A DNA stretch of 64,000 nucleotides from Verticillium longisporum (Eukaryota > Ascomycota > Sordariomycetes > Glomerellales > Plectosphaerellaceae). The DNA is taken from contig JAETXT010000007.1 of the NCBI GenBank assembly GCA_019188255.1, positions 3,720,001-3,784,000 of the forward strand. Direction: 5' to 3'. Positions 12,533 through 25,800 of this stretch are shown here, piece after piece (the stretch's first letter is position 1; each line of letters begins with the position of its first letter). The translations under genes were made by a program, and so were the position numbers. Below the pieces are notes generated by a model, which was not told the DNA's origin, did no database searches, and saw only the letters and a program-made list of their open reading frames with translations.

Positions 12533-14268
12533 CTGCCCGGGCCAGGTACGACAAGATCCTCATGGGAAAGGAATTCCCAGTTGCGGGGGGGTCTCAGCGC
12601 CTCCATTCTGAATGCTCCCCCCCAAGATGGCGTGTTCCTTGCTGCCGCCGCCGGCACCATTCACCCAATCAAAGACCAAGCCGCTCAATCACCCTACCGA
12701 TCGATCGCTAGCCTTCACGGTGCTAGGTGAATCAACAACAACAACATCCCGACACAGCCCCAGGGTCAACAAAGAGACGGGGGCGGTACTAAACGCGTCA
12801 CAGCGACGATAAATCCCATCCCGTCTGTGCCAGCGACGATGGGCATGTCGCCGGTCCAGTCGCATGTGCGTGGAACGTCGCTTGCTCACACCACCTCTCC
12901 CTGTCCACTGCTCAACGACTCAATCATCTCGTTGATGGTTTTTAGCTGTCCCTGGTCCACACTTTGCGATCCTCCATCTGGCCCGAAACTTTGGCTCTTG
13001 TTACATTGAAAGGCGGTTGGGCGGCTCCATCACCGATTACCTCTTTCCCACGTAGGACCAGAATATTCAAGGGAAAGCCTGGGTCGGCAATTGCCATCTC
13101 CGCCCACGTTTAATCGCTCCCGGACCAATCGAATCATCTCGACTGCATCTTGACATCCCAGCAGGTCTTGCCCTTTATTGTCCCGGCGGGAGCGTGCAGA
13201 GACAGATCAACACCCGCATAAACTCAAAGAAAGTCAGCGACTCTACTAGAACTGCCATATTGCTAGCCTGATCAACAAAAACAATGTTCAATGTCTTCCA
13301 TTCGCCATTGTGAGATGCCAGTTGCATGCATGGCTGGCTGCACACAGGACACTTCACACTGACAGCATGCTTTCCCGTGGCAAGTCATGGCAAGGCTCAG
13401 ATTCATTTTGCGGGTCGTTTTAGCACCCATGAAAAGCATACTGTGCTGTGAATCAAGCTTTCGCATCGAGACCCAGGCGGAGAGTGGCATTTTGGCCCAA
13501 GTACCGACCAGGATACCCTGTCACACAGCGTCTCGACCCGGGTTCGCCATGCTTGGGTGTCCTCCACTTCTCGTCAGTTCAAGCTGGAACTGTACAGTGC
13601 GCCTCTCTCTCCTGATCTCTCACGCAGCACGTAACCCACCAGCGGCAACGAGGGTACGTCGTGTTGCGGTGCTGAACCCACGAGTGGGTGCTGCCAACCC
13701 GACCCTGCCACCCACACAAACTTCGTATGATGACCCTTTGGTCAAGTTGGCTTCTACCGCCCACCGTATTCTGTCCACACCACACCACACCCCCCCCGCC
13801 CCTAATCCTGGCCATGACCCAACGCCCCGAAGAAAACAAATCCCTTCTCCTGAAGCCACGGTCCGTCTGGCTGACTGATGCTCCTGATCGTCCCAGAGAG
13901 AGCAGAGCCTGGAGACATCCTCCGTCCACAAGCCACTCGTGCTGGTTGTCTTTGCGTCGCCTCATCTCTCCTTCCCTCCCCTCCCATTCCCCATCAACAT
14001 TGTCCGTACATTCGTTCACCTGACTTTTGGTACCCTGTTATCTTCCTCTATTGGAACATCCACTCGCTTATTCTTCTAATTCATACCTCTCGCCGCCGAG
14101 CACGACGTCTCTCCTCTCGGTTGCTTCCGTAACGGCGTCTCCTCGACCTGCTGCGACGACCCGAGCACAACGATACCAAATCAGCGTCCTGATCTACTCG
14201 CCATCGACGACTACGCACCCAAGCACACCACTCGTCTGCTTCAAGTCCCGCAGGGCAACCTGCCCATC

Positions 14269-17200
14269 ATGGCCATGAACCTGCCTCCTCTGGCAGGCAG
14301 CGGCGGGGCTCACACGCAACCTTCGCTGCCAGCACTCCCAGCACATCTCCAGTCCGATACGCATTTGACGGCACACCTCGCGAGCCGCTTCCACCTGTCG
14401 CTGCCGACTGCTCAGCTGTCCTCCCATGCCTTGATCTCTCTCAACACATACACCTCCTCCTCCAAGGGCCCCGACGGTGGCAAGGAGGGAGTGCCATGGC
14501 TGGCGCCGAGGAGATGGCTGAACGCGCCTGGCTGAGGTTGGGTCACCGTTCCGAAAACCAGGCTGTTGTCTTCCTGTATGCATTGCTCTCCCTCGCTCTC
14601 CTGTCACCCGTCAATTGCTAAATTCTACCCTATATAGTGGCGAGTCTGGCTCAGGAAAGTCTACGCTTCGCTCCCACCTCCTTGCTTCGCTGCTCAACAA
14701 ATCCTCGACTCCTCTCTCTACCAAGGTATCACTGGCCGCCTACGTCTTCGACACCCTGACCACAACCAAAACGGCGACGACGCCGACCGCCTCCAAGGCT
14801 GGCCTCTTCTACGAGCTCCAGTACGACACCGCCTCGACCACGAACCCTGTTCTGATCGGTGGTAAGCTTCTAGATCATCGACTGGAGAGGTCTCGGATCG
14901 CAGATGTCCCAACGGGCGAGCGAAACTTTCATGTTCTTTACTATCTCCTGGCCGGCACCAGCCCGGCTGAAAAGGCTCACTTGGGCCTGGAGGATTCCGC
15001 CGTGCAGCAGAGGCGATGGAAGTATCTGGGTCATCCGACCCAGCTCAAGGTCGGCATCAATGATGCCGAGGGCTTCCAGGTTTTCAAGAACGCGCTCAAG
15101 AAACTTGAGTTTCCCCGCAGCGAGATTGCCGAGATCTGCCAGATCCTCGCTAGCGTTCTTCACATCGGTCAGCTAGAGTTCGAATCATCCGCCAACACTC
15201 AGGTCACCGGCGACGACAGCGGTGGTTTCTCTCACGAGGGCGCTACAGTCGTCACCGCAGCCAAGAACAAAGATGTTCTTGCCATCATCGCCGCCTTCCT
15301 CGGCGTCAACGCCCAGGACCTGCAGAATACCCTTTCCTACAAGACGAAGATGATCCACAAGGAGCGTGTCACTGTCATGCTGGACCCGAACGGCGCTCGC
15401 TCCCACGCGAACGAGCTTGCCCGGACCATTTATTCTCTGCTCGTGACTTACATCATTGAGAGCATCAATCAACGCCTGTGCGCTGCCGATGATGCCGTGG
15501 CTAACACCATTTCCATCATTGATTTCCCTGGTTTCGAACAGCAAGCCTCCACCAAGTCGGCCCTCGACCAGCTGCTCAACAACTCCGCTACTGAGGCCCT
15601 GTACAACCTTACCCTCCAGAACTTCTTCGACCGCAAAGCCGATATGCTGGAGAACGAAGAGGTCAGCGTTGCTGCGACCAGTTACTTCGACAACTCTGAT
15701 GCTGTCCGCGGACTCTTGAAGCCTGGCAACGGTCTCCTCAGCATCCTGGACGATCAGAGTCGCCGTCATCGTACTGATATCCAGTTCCTCGAGAGCATGC
15801 GAAAGCGTTTCGAGGGGAAGAACCCTGCCATCACGGCCGGATCGTCGACTGCCAAGCTTCCCGGCAGTAACTTTCTCACAGAAAACTCGGCACCCATCTT
15901 CACGGTGAAGCACTTTGCTGGTGAGGTTGATTATCAGGTCAAGGGCCTGACCGAGGAGAATGGCGAGGTCATTTCTGGCGATCTGCTCAACATGATCAAC
16001 TCGACAAAGAGTGAATTCGTTGCCCGCCTGTTTGGTCAGGACGCTCTTCAGACAGTCACTCACCCCAAGGAGCGTTCGACTGTCATGCAGGCGACCATTA
16101 GCTCGAAGCCCATGAGGGCACCAAGTGTCATGTCGAGAAAGACGGCTCGCACGGCCCGCAACCAGCGCGTTCTGCAGCAGAAGGCTGCCGAAGAGGAGCT
16201 CGAGAAACTCAGCGAGAACAACTCGCAGGCCGGCGGAGCAGCTAAGGCCGCGGCGTCTGAGCAAGGTGCCTCTGGACAGTTCCTTGCAGCTCTCGATAAC
16301 GTGACCAAAGCTGTGGCCGACCCAAGCACAAACTCATACTTTGTGTTCTGCTTGAAGCCCAATGATCGTCGCATCGCAAGCCAGTTTGACAGTAAATGCG
16401 TTAGGACGCAAGTACAAACCTTCGGCATCGCCGAGATCAGCCAGAGGCTGCGGTCCGCCGACTTTAGTCTTTTCCTTCCATTCGGAGAGTTTTTGGGTCT
16501 CGCGGACGCCGAAACGATCCTCATGGGAAGTGAGAGAGAGAGGGTTGAAATGGTTGTCGAGGACAAGCGCTGGCCCAGCAACGAAGTCCGCATCGGCTCC
16601 ACTGGTGTGTTCGTCAGTGAGCGCTGCTGGATGGAGATTGCCCATCTCTCCGAAGCCTCCTTGGCACATGGCAGGTTCGGCCTGCCATCGGATGGAGGCG
16701 ACGGCCTCACCCCACACGGCGCCTCGCCCGCCGACCCGTTTGCTGCCTCGAAGGAGCGTCTGCTGTCTACAGGCAACACGCCACTCATGTATGGCGAAAA
16801 GGGCAAGAACGGCTACTTTGGTGCGAACGACGGATCCGACTCCCGCTCGGAAGCTGGCGTCTCAGCCTTCGGCGGAGGCGATATGTTCAAGAACTTTGAC
16901 ACTCGAGAGCAGATGGCCGAGCGCGGCAACGAGAAGAGCCTCGTTGAGGTCGAAGAATACAGGGACAGTGCCAGCCGTAAGCGCTGGCTCTTCATGGTCT
17001 ATCTCCTGACTTGGTTTATTCCCGACTTCCTGATCCGCTTCATCGGCCGCATGCCTCGCAAGGACGTCCGCATGGCCTGGCGAGAGAAGCTGGCGATCAA
17101 CCTGATCATTTGGCTGTCTTGTCTCCTAGCTGCCTTCTTCATCGTTGTGTTCCCCATGCTCATCTGTCCTCGTCAGCATGTCTACAGCGCCGCCGAACTC

Positions 17201-19997
17201 TCGGCGTATGACGGGAGCAGCGGGAGCCCTGGTGCCTACGTCTCGATCCGCGGTTACGTTTTCGACCTGGAGAAGTTCGCACCCCGTCATTATCCCCCCA
17301 ACCTCGTGTCCACAGAGGATATCCTCGAGTACGCCGGCAAGGATGCTACCTCTCTTTTCCCCGTCCAAGGCAGCGCCTTGAGCCAGGGTCGTGCTGGGAC
17401 TATTGATTCCGACGTCGTTGATCGACTACAGGTCTACCAACGTGACTGGCTCGCCTACTTTGATCAGCCAGCAAGACATCAACGCCAACTTCCACGACTT
17501 CCGCTACTTTACCAACGACACGCGGAAGGATTGGTACTTCCAACAGATGGCGATGCTTAGGGCGAACTACCTCAAGGGTCGTATTGGATACTCTCCAAAA
17601 TACATGAAGACTCTGGCGCGCAACTCGAGGACTATTGTCAGCATGAACGGTCGTGTGTTCGATTTGACAGAATACGTGGTTGGAGGTCGCCGGACAGTAG
17701 GAGAAGACGGCAAGGACATTAGTGGCGTTGCTGAAGACTCTTATGACTTCATGGAACCGGATGTCGTCACACTTTTCCGACAACTTTCTGGTGCAGACGC
17801 TACCAGGCACTGGGCCTCGCTCAACCTCAGCGAGCAAGCCAAGACTCGCATGCTGACCTGCCTCAACAATCTCTTCTACGTCGGTGATGTCGACACACGA
17901 AGCTCAGTTCGCTGCAAGTTTGCTGAATACCTGGTCCTCGCTATTTCCATCATGCTCGTCACTATCATCGCCTTCAAGTTCTTCGCCGCTCTGCAATTCG
18001 GAACCAAGAACATGCCCGAAAATCTCGACAAGTTCATCATGTGTCAGATTCCCGCCTACACTGAGGATGAAGATTCGCTGCGTCGTGCTATCGACTCAGC
18101 CGCCAGGATGCACTATGATGACAAGCGCAAGCTCCTTGTCGTTATCTGCGACGGCATGATTGTTGGCCAGGGCAACGCCCGGTCCTCCCCTCGCATCGTC
18201 CTCGACTTCCTCGGCGCCTCGGGGCCTGCCGACCCCGAACCCCTGGGCCTCGAGTCACTGGGCGGAGGTCTCAAGCAGCACAACATGGGCAAGGTCTACT
18301 CTGGTCTTTACGAGGTCCAGGGTCACATTGTCCCCTTCCTGGTTGTTGTCAAGGTCGGCAAGCCCTCCGAAGTGTCTCGTCCCGGCAACCGTGGCAAGCG
18401 TGACTCGCAGATGGTCATCATGCGCTTCCTCAACCGCGTCCACTACAACCTGGCCATGAGCCCCCTCGAGCTCGAAATGTATCACCAGATCCGCAACATC
18501 ATTGGTGTCAACCCTACATTCTACGAATTCATGTTCCAGATCGATGCCGACACGGTAGTTGCTCCCGATTCCGCTACACGTATGGTGTCCGCCTTCTTGG
18601 ATGATACTCGTCTGATCGCTGTCTGCGGTGAGACTGCCCTCACCAACGCCAAGTCATCTTTCATCACCATGATCCAGGTTTACGAGTACTGGATCTCGCA
18701 CAACCTCACCAAGGCGTTCGAGAGTCTTTTTGGCAGTGTCACGTGTCTTCCCGGTTGTTTCTCCATGTACCGCATTCGCGCCGCCGAGACGGGCAAGCCT
18801 CTATTTGTGAGCCGCGAAATTGTCGAAGCCTACGCGACCATTCGAGTCGACACTCTTCACTTGAAGAACTTGCTTCATCTGGGTGGGGATCGTTACCTCA
18901 CTCCACTCCTCCTCAAATTCCACAACAAGTACAAGACAAAGTACATCTTCCGCGCTCACGCCTGGACCATTGCTCCCGACTCTTGGGCTGTCTTCATGTC
19001 ACAGCGTCGTCGCTGGAGAACAACTCTACCGTGCACAACCTCATCGAGCTCATCCCCATGGCCCAGCTCTGCGGTTTCTGCTGCTTCTCTATGCGCTACA
19101 TCGTCTTCGTCGACTTGCTCAGCACAGTCTTGCAACCTGTGACTATGGCTTACATCGTCTACCTGATTGTCATGGTCATTCGGTCACCGGACGTCGTGCC
19201 TGTCACAGCCTTCATCTTGATCGCTGCCGTCTTTGGTCTGCAGGCTATCATCTTCATTTTGCGTCGCAAGTGGGAGATGATTGGATGGATGGTTCTGTAT
19301 ACCCTTGCCATCCCGTCTTCAGTTTCGGCCTCCCTCTATACTCGTTCTGGTACATGGACGACTTCAACTGGGGTAACACTCGTGTCGTGGCTGGTGAGAA
19401 GGGCAAGAAGATCATCGTCACGGACGAGGGCAAGTTCGACCCAGCCTCGATTCCCCGCAAGAAGTGGGAGGAGTACCAGGGCGAGATCTGGGAGGCTCAG
19501 ACCGTTCGCGACGACGCGCGTTCTGAGGTTTCCGGTTTCAGCTACGCCACCAAGGGCCACCCCGGCGTTCAGGTTGGCGTCTCCGAGTACGGCGGCTACA
19601 GCAGGCCCGGGTCCATTGCTGGCGGCTTCAGCGGCGCGCACGCCATGCCGCCACTGCCCATGAACACGTCGCGCATGTCACTCGCGGCGTCGGAGATGGG
19701 TGGCAACCGTGCCAGCCAGTTTGGTGGCTCACAGTACTTCTCGCCGGAGGACATGGTTGGCCTGCCGAGCGACGACGCACTCCTGGCAGAGATTCGTGAG
19801 ATTCTGCGCACGGCCGATCTTATGACTGTCACCAAGAAGGGCATCAAGCAGGAGTTGGAGCGTCGGTTCGGTGTGCCGCTTGACGCGAAGCGCGCCTACA
19901 TCAACAGTGGTATGTCGTCTCCCCCTCCTAACAGACGTACGAGCAACTACTAACCATTTTCACAGCTACCGAGGCCCTCCTTTCCGGGCAGCTGTAG
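14269..19997 (+). CDS. csmA: Class V chitin synthase with myosin motor domain (CsmA/ChsV)
   Basis: Myosin-guided chitin synthase of about 1,870 residues, needed in related fungi for polarised wall growth. Exons: 14269-14575, 14638-19909, 19966-19997; the last gives the family ending [10 protein letters not shown]. Order: motor domain with P-loop GESGSGKST (about residue 103), switch-I-like [14 protein letters not shown] and switch-II DFPGFE (about 397); membrane segments near 884-940; cytochrome b5-like segments ([14 protein letters not shown], about 970; [13 protein letters not shown]); synthase domain with [13 protein letters not shown] (about 1238), IDADT (about 1405) and QRRRW (about 1558); late helices; DEK_C domain at the end. 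Four frame breaks: G run 14487-14489 and C run 19312-19314 (each one base short), about 17415-17424 (+1 or -2), and 19017-19021 directly after QRRRW (-1 or +2). All domains are otherwise conserved, so I regard the gene as functional and the breaks as probable consensus errors. Confidence 0.95.
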
Positions 19998-20625
19998 AGC
20001 GCAGCATTGCAACGACTCTCCTGTACTTGACGGTAATGCAGTCACGGCCAGTTTTGAAACCCGACATTTACGCATCCCGGGATTGTATGTGCTTGCGTGA
20101 CAAGGATGAAAACAAGAAATCGTTTCTATATATACTGGGGCGGCCTGGGATCTTCCACCATTTAATTAAGCTGGGAGGCGGCGCATCGACGCCTGCCAGA
20201 TCGACTGCTGGAACGGCTGCGATAGGGAGGTGTTCCAATCCGAGCTCATGGGGTCGTCTTTTTCGGTCTCGTTCCATCTGGGGGGTGTTTTTTTTCCTTT
20301 ACTTTGTTTCCCCGAGCCCCTTTCAGAGCGCGCCGTGCTTGGCTGGGATGGTGTAAGGAAAATGGAATTCATACATGTGTTTTTAAACTCTTTTGATTGG
20401 ACGTTGCATCCATCGGGGATTGATCGAATCGAATTGAATCGCGCGTTTTTTTTTCCACTTGCATCAGATCCCTTTGGCTATCAAGTCTTTGCATTATGGG
20501 CACGTTACATACGGCGGTACACTATGGACCATTTGACCTAATGTCATTGAGTACATGTGGTGAAATTTCATCGTTGCCGTCTTGTTTCTGGCCTCGCCGC
20601 GGTGCATCTCCTTCCTCGAACCTAC
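19998..20625. other. Convergent 3' region between csmA and the ECM4-type gene
   Basis: Two genes converge here. The stretch contains T runs (around 20287 and 20448) and no protein-like frame. It presumably carries both 3' untranslated regions and polyadenylation signals. Confidence 0.5.
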
Positions 20626-21964
20626 CTACTGCTTCTTCGCAGCGGGCACCTCCTCATCCAGCGGCAACACGTCCGGCAGGGGGCCGACAGGCGTGATGGA
20701 GTAGGGGTTGATCTGGGTGTGGCTCTTGGTGTAGTGCCACTTGATGTGCTCAAACTGGGTCGTGTCCTTGAAGGCGGGCTCGTTCCAGTAGAGGTTGCGC
20801 ATCCAGGCGTGGAGCCGGGGGTAGCCGGAGCGGATGTCGCGAATGTTGCACTTGAAGTGCTGGACGTAGACAGGCTAGGGCACGTTAGCTTGTTTCCTCT
20901 TTTTATCCAGGAGACGACCTATTTCTCTGTTCTGCTGTCTCGAGAACTCCTTTTTCCCCCATTCACCAAGTCACACAGTGGGAAGCGAACAGGGCAAGGC
21001 GGGAAGCCGTATGAAGGCAGGGAAACTCACGTCGAAGCGGATAAGGGTCACGAACAGACGAATGTCGACTTCGGTCAACTCGTTGCCGAACCAGTAGGGC
21101 CTATCCCCCTCCTTCTTGGCAGCGAGGTGAGCCTCGGCGCGATCGAGGGCCTCAAAGAGGGCGACGACGTTGCGCTCGTAGGCGTCCTGCGTTGTGGCGA
21201 AGCCAGACTTGTAGACGCCATTGTTGATCTTGTCGTAGGTCCACTCGTCGGCCTCGTCGATCTCCTTGCGGAGGTGCTCTGGGTAGGGGTTGAAGCCGCG
21301 GTACTTTTCCTCGATGAGGTCGTCAAACTGCGGATTGGTCAGCCATTTTCTCGCCCCCTTCTCTTCTTCGAACCAGGCCAGGCGTGGGTAGGCTGGGAAA
21401 GGCTCACCTCAGTGCCGAGCATGCGCAGAATCTCACTGCTCTCATTGCTCACGATGCGCTTGGCCTTCTTGTCGTACAGCACAGGCACGGTGAAGCGGCC
21501 CTGGTAGTCCTTCTCGCTCTCAAAGTACAGGTCCCGGAGGTGGGTGAAGGCGCCGTGGCCGTCGACGGGGTCGGGCACGACATTGTCGCCGGGGACGTCC
21601 TCGCCCTTTTCGACAAAGCGCCAGCCCTTTTCGCCGAGGTGCCAGTGCACGACGCTGAAGCTGATCACGTCTTCGAGGCCCTTGAGGCGGCGCGTGATGA
21701 GGGTGCGGTGGGCCCAGGGGCAGGCGTACGAGGCGTAGATGTGGTAGCGGCCCTTTTCGGGGGAACTCGGCGCCGGCGTCACGGGAGATCCAGGAGCGGA
21801 AGGACGAGACCTGGCGCTTGAACTCGCCCGAGGTGTCACTGGGCAGGACCCAGCTCGTGATGCCTCCTTTGGCGGGGGCGGAGGAGGTGGAGGACTGGGA
21901 GGTTGTGTCAGCACCGACGTGTGTGGCGGGAGGGTTATTCCATGGAGGAGGGTCAACATACCAT
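20626..21964 (-). CDS. ECM4: Glutathionyl-hydroquinone reductase (ECM4/GTO, Xi-class GST)
   Basis: Predicted enzyme that reduces glutathionyl-hydroquinones using glutathione; about 345 residues. The catalytic cysteine motif is visible as YACPWAHR, followed by the GST C-terminal fold with NNGVYKSGFATTQ, ELTEVDIRLF, RFDPVYVQHFKCN and LYWNEPAFKDTT. Exons: 21964-21962, 21894-21408, 21327-21031 and 20874-20626. The first coding exon is only the ATG: the intron at 21961-21895 starts right after it and joins to SSTSSAPAKGGITSW. That model is inferred from splice sites and the family start; no other in-frame ATG is present upstream. A frameshift lies at the G run 21759-21763 (coding strand CCCCC; family alignment needs four or seven), just before EKGRYHIYASY. 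The rest is uninterrupted. Confidence 0.88.
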
Positions 21965-22879
21965 GGTTCTGGTCTGCTGGTGGGCGTTCGGGATGGTGCT
22001 TGAATATCGTGGAGTAGTGCTGGCGGTGGTGGCTGGGGAGCGAGTATAGGAGTGCAGTAGAGCAATGGTTTTGGTGGTCTGATTCAGGTGCAGGGTTGGC
22101 CTGACAGATCGAGCCACAATGCGTGTCTTCATCAGATGCTACCTATATAGGTATGCAGCAGTGCGATAATGCAGCTGCAATTGAGGAGAAGGATTGGTGG
22201 TTCCGTTGGCTTATAAACCTGTCCTTCCTACTCGCTCCCGCGCTCACGCTTCTTTCTAATGGTCTGCTGTGTACCTACCTAAGGTAGGCAGGCAGGTAGG
22301 TACTTGCAATGGCAACAGCAACTCGTCAGTCGGGGCAGGCACACACATGCCCACTGGCTGGTTGGTGCCTTCCCGGGCGCGCATGCGCTAACAGCTCAGT
22401 CATCCTTATGCGATGGACGTCTCAGCACGGCGGACTTCCCTAGAAGGCGCTTATTAAGAGGCCCGTTGGCCCCTCTCTGGCCGCATTGAGCTGGAGTACC
22501 TACTAATGGTGACGTAAACATAGTCCCGGCCCCAAGCTTCAGCACAACCACCACAGGCTCCACCGTCCGCCCACGTCACCCACCACTCGACTCACCAGTC
22601 GGCTTATAAGTGCATGAATTTGGCTCACTGGATGCTGCAAACTGCAGTTCCATACCAATCCCTGGTCGCTTCACTTGGCTTCACAATTCTATAGCATCAT
22701 GATAGTGAGACTAAAAAAAGAAAGTCATGTTTGTTTGCCTTCATAAGCATTCTATTGAGCCTCACTCTCTCACTCTCTTCCTGTGCATGTGTATGTCTGT
22801 ACTTGCTGTAGCCCTTGAATGACGAACCAGCAGTCTTATACCGTAAACCTCAGCAATCCATCCCTCCTACGTGCCCGTC
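21965..22879. promoter_or_regulatory. Promoter of the ECM4-type gene and 3' region of UBA1
   Basis: Both flanking genes lie on the minus strand. The stretch includes the 5' leader of the reductase gene and palindromes at 22139-22156 (CTACCTATATAGGTA) and 22271-22303 (GTACCTACCTAAGGTAGGCA followed by further GGTAGGTAC). The part closest to UBA1 is AT-rich and probably its 3' untranslated region. No protein-coding frame is supported. Confidence 0.55.
22271..22303. repeat. TACCTAAGGTA palindrome patch
   Basis: GTACCTACCTAAGGTAGG followed by CAGGCAGGTAGGTAC contains an inverted repeat of the ACCTA/TAGGT family. It sits upstream of the ECM4-type gene. Confidence 0.65.
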
Positions 22880-25800
22880 TTAATCCCTCCGCATCTTGAT
22901 GTAAGGAACCTCAACGTCCTCCTCGTCCAGATCCTCCGCCACAATTTCGAAAATGACCTCCTTCTGATGCGCAGGAATCGGCTTCTTCGAGATGAGTTCT
23001 ACGAGCTGGCTGAGCTTGAGCGGGTGGCGCTCCTTGAGCTTCGCCGGAGGGAAGAAGCTTGCGTACAGCAGGCTGACGCCCGAGCTCAGCATGGAAATGC
23101 TGAGACCCTGCTTCTCAAAATGGTCCAGGAGCTCCTTCAACGTAATGTCGGCCACCTCGAACCGGTCCCAGATCTTGTCGAGCGTCACCTTTCCGTCGGG
23201 ACCCTTGTACTCGACCTTGGGGCTAGCAATCGGTTCGCTGAAGCCGAAGAAGGGCAGTGCCAGGTTGATGAAGCCGTTCTTGTACTGCTCGAGATCCTTC
23301 TTGCCGTCGAGCACCTTGTAGAGCTCCAGCACCACGAGGCCTGTGACGAGTGCCGTCGTCGTCGCGATCGCCGGGATGATCTTACCCGCGATGAACTTGG
23401 TCTTGTGACGGTCTGCCTGCTCAATCTTGTAGTTGGCCGCACGCAGGTTGCTGCACGCCGTGATAAAGTCAATGTGGTGGTTCGTGTCATCATCCTTTTC
23501 AAACTCCACGGGCGTCAGCTGGAACCCTGCAAGCTCGCTGGGCGACGGCAGGCCCGAGATGATATGTTGCAGCTCATCATTGTCGTCGAAAGAGCTGCCG
23601 GCTGCCTCAGCATTGGGGTCCGCATCAGAGTCGTTGGCCTGAATCTTGACCCCTCGGCAGGGGCAAAGTCGGGCACGATCACATTCTCCAGCTCGCGCAC
23701 GTAGATATCCTTGTCGAGGCCGGGAGACTTGATGTTGTAGTTGAACGCGTGCAGGTTGGCCGCCGACACGATGAAGCCAAAGTGCATGGGGTCACTGGCA
23801 TCGAACTTGAGCGCATCAGGCGCACGCTTCGGCCCAGACCAGAATGGGGTGCCGCTTGACGTCTCCGAGTCCTTAGGAAAGTTGTGGAGAAGCTGCTGAA
23901 TCTTGTTGTTGAACTCCCGCTCGAACAGTAGGCGGGCCCACGCAATGCAGTCCTCGAAGGTGCGGGGACGGTCGGTAGTCAGGTAGTCACGCAGAGTCTC
24001 CAGGGTCATCTTCTGGTTACCACCCTGCTTGAGCATGCTGTCGATGTAGCCCGGCTGGGTGAGATACAGGTTGACTGTCGATGGGGAAGCGATGAAGAGG
24101 CTCTCGAACATGTACTCCTTGGCCCATGCAATTGTGTGGTCGATCTTGTTGGGGAAGCTGCGTACCGTGCACATGGGGAACTCCTTCTCAGGGGGTCCTG
24201 TGAGGACGAGTACGACTCGGTCAGGTGAGGCAGAACCACTTGGGTGTTGCCCTTGGTACCCAGAGTACCGCTCTCAAGGAGAGGCTTGCGGAAGAAGACG
24301 CAGCGACGGTCGACGTAGGTCCTGGCCTCGACGTTGTCCAGAGCGTTTGTCACGCCATCGAGGTCCTGCCAGAAAGTCTCATTGAACGTCTCCTCAGTCT
24401 CGGGGCTAACACGGTCCTTGAGCGACTGGATGTGTCCAACGAGGTCCGGGTTCATGGCCTGAGCAGCAGCCGCGGCGCAGTCGCTCTTCATTTTGCCCAC
24501 ATCAGGCGCACGGAAGAGGAATTGGCGGTTGAGGTTGCTCTTCTCGATCGAATCCATGTCTGTGACAATGATCTTACCCTTAGGACCAGTTCCGAGGCCA
24601 ATCATAGCCCAGTTCTTCAACATCTCGCAACCAATGGCACCGGCGCCAACAAGGAACTGCTTTACATTCGACAGCTTCTCCTGGTACTCCCTACCGAACA
24701 CGACGACTTGGCCGTCATATCTCGAACCGAGGGGCTTGCAGAGCTCGGCCGAACGAGCAGAGCTGGAAGGAAGTGACTCGAGGGAGTCAAAGTACATCCA
24801 CTGGCTGACGGGTTGGAACTTTCCGGACACGGCCTTCAGGATTTCCTGCGCAGCGATGCCACCAAAGAAGGCAGCCATGGGGTTCAGATCACCCAGTGCC
24901 TGGTAGCTGAGCTCCTTGATCACCTTCTCGTCGAACTGTACCTCAAGGCCCTGGGCCTTGGCAAACGCCTCGGCGGAGCGGAGGATCACAGTGGCATCCT
25001 CGTCATCCATGGGCCGGGGAAACGGCCCTGGCTTTCGGCAAAGGCATGCAGGGCCTGGAACGCGAGGTGCAGTTGCTGCGGACGGTCGAACTTGGCGAAG
25101 TCGGAGATGACAAACTCTGGGTCCGCCAGAGCAGGAGTGAAGCTTTTGAAGTCGATGATCTTGGGCATCTTGACCTGCTGGTAAAGGCCTCCCCGCCTGT
25201 ACTGGCCCAGGCCTGTGACATCACCGACGGAGAAGGTGTATGGTCCTTTGACAGTGATCTTGCGGGGCGCGCAGCCGTTAAGGCCCTCCATGCCCTCCAC
25301 CTCCGTGAAAGTCACATAGTCACCGTCTTCGAGGCCGTGACGTGTCTCATCGAGCGCAGATACAAGGCCCTCCTCGTCGATACCAGCAATAATGCCGGAA
25401 AGGGGGTCTCGCCAGTCGGGTCAATGACGGTGAACTTTTCGCCAAAATCACAGAAGATGGAGCCAAAAAGACCAAAAGTGTCGGCGGCAACCACGTAGAT
25501 TCCCTTGGAGTGGCAGTAGTCACCAATAATGCCCTGGAGCTTCAGGGGTAGGCTCGTCAGGACAACAACCTGGTACTTGTCGAACTGAGAGAGGTTTTCC
25601 GCCAGCCCCTCTGACTCGTGGATGTGGACAGGCGTGTAGACGTTGAGCTCGGCGACGCGAGGAGCGGTGACCTCATCTCTGGGCTTGCCGACGTCATCTG
25701 GGCGGAGGAAGAACTGGGAGGAAAGGTCGGGAAGGGCAACTCGGCCGGGATCGTAAAGGCTCAGACTCTTTACACCAGCCAGCGCGATGTTCTTGGCGAT

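Larger units (their letters stand above)
10522..14268. promoter_or_regulatory. Shared divergent promoter region of csmB and csmA
   Basis: About 3.75 kb separates the two divergent chitin synthase start codons, so both promoters and 5' leaders must lie here. It contains two TAGGTA/TACCTA palindrome clusters (12283-12315 and 12505-12532) and pyrimidine-rich stretches approaching csmA. Open frames inside it (for example 11208-12002 on the minus strand) are compositionally biased and show no domain. No individual transcription-factor site can be called with confidence. Confidence 0.75.

Noticed and set aside
15185..16264. 359-codon minus-strand frame opposite the csmA motor domain
   Set aside because: Shadow of a strongly biased coding strand; the + strand encodes conserved myosin and chitin synthase sequence.
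21965..22065. Longer N-terminus for the ECM4-type protein starting near 22065
   Set aside because: The codon there is TTG, not ATG, and the Pro-rich reading does not resemble the family; the ATG-intron model fits better.
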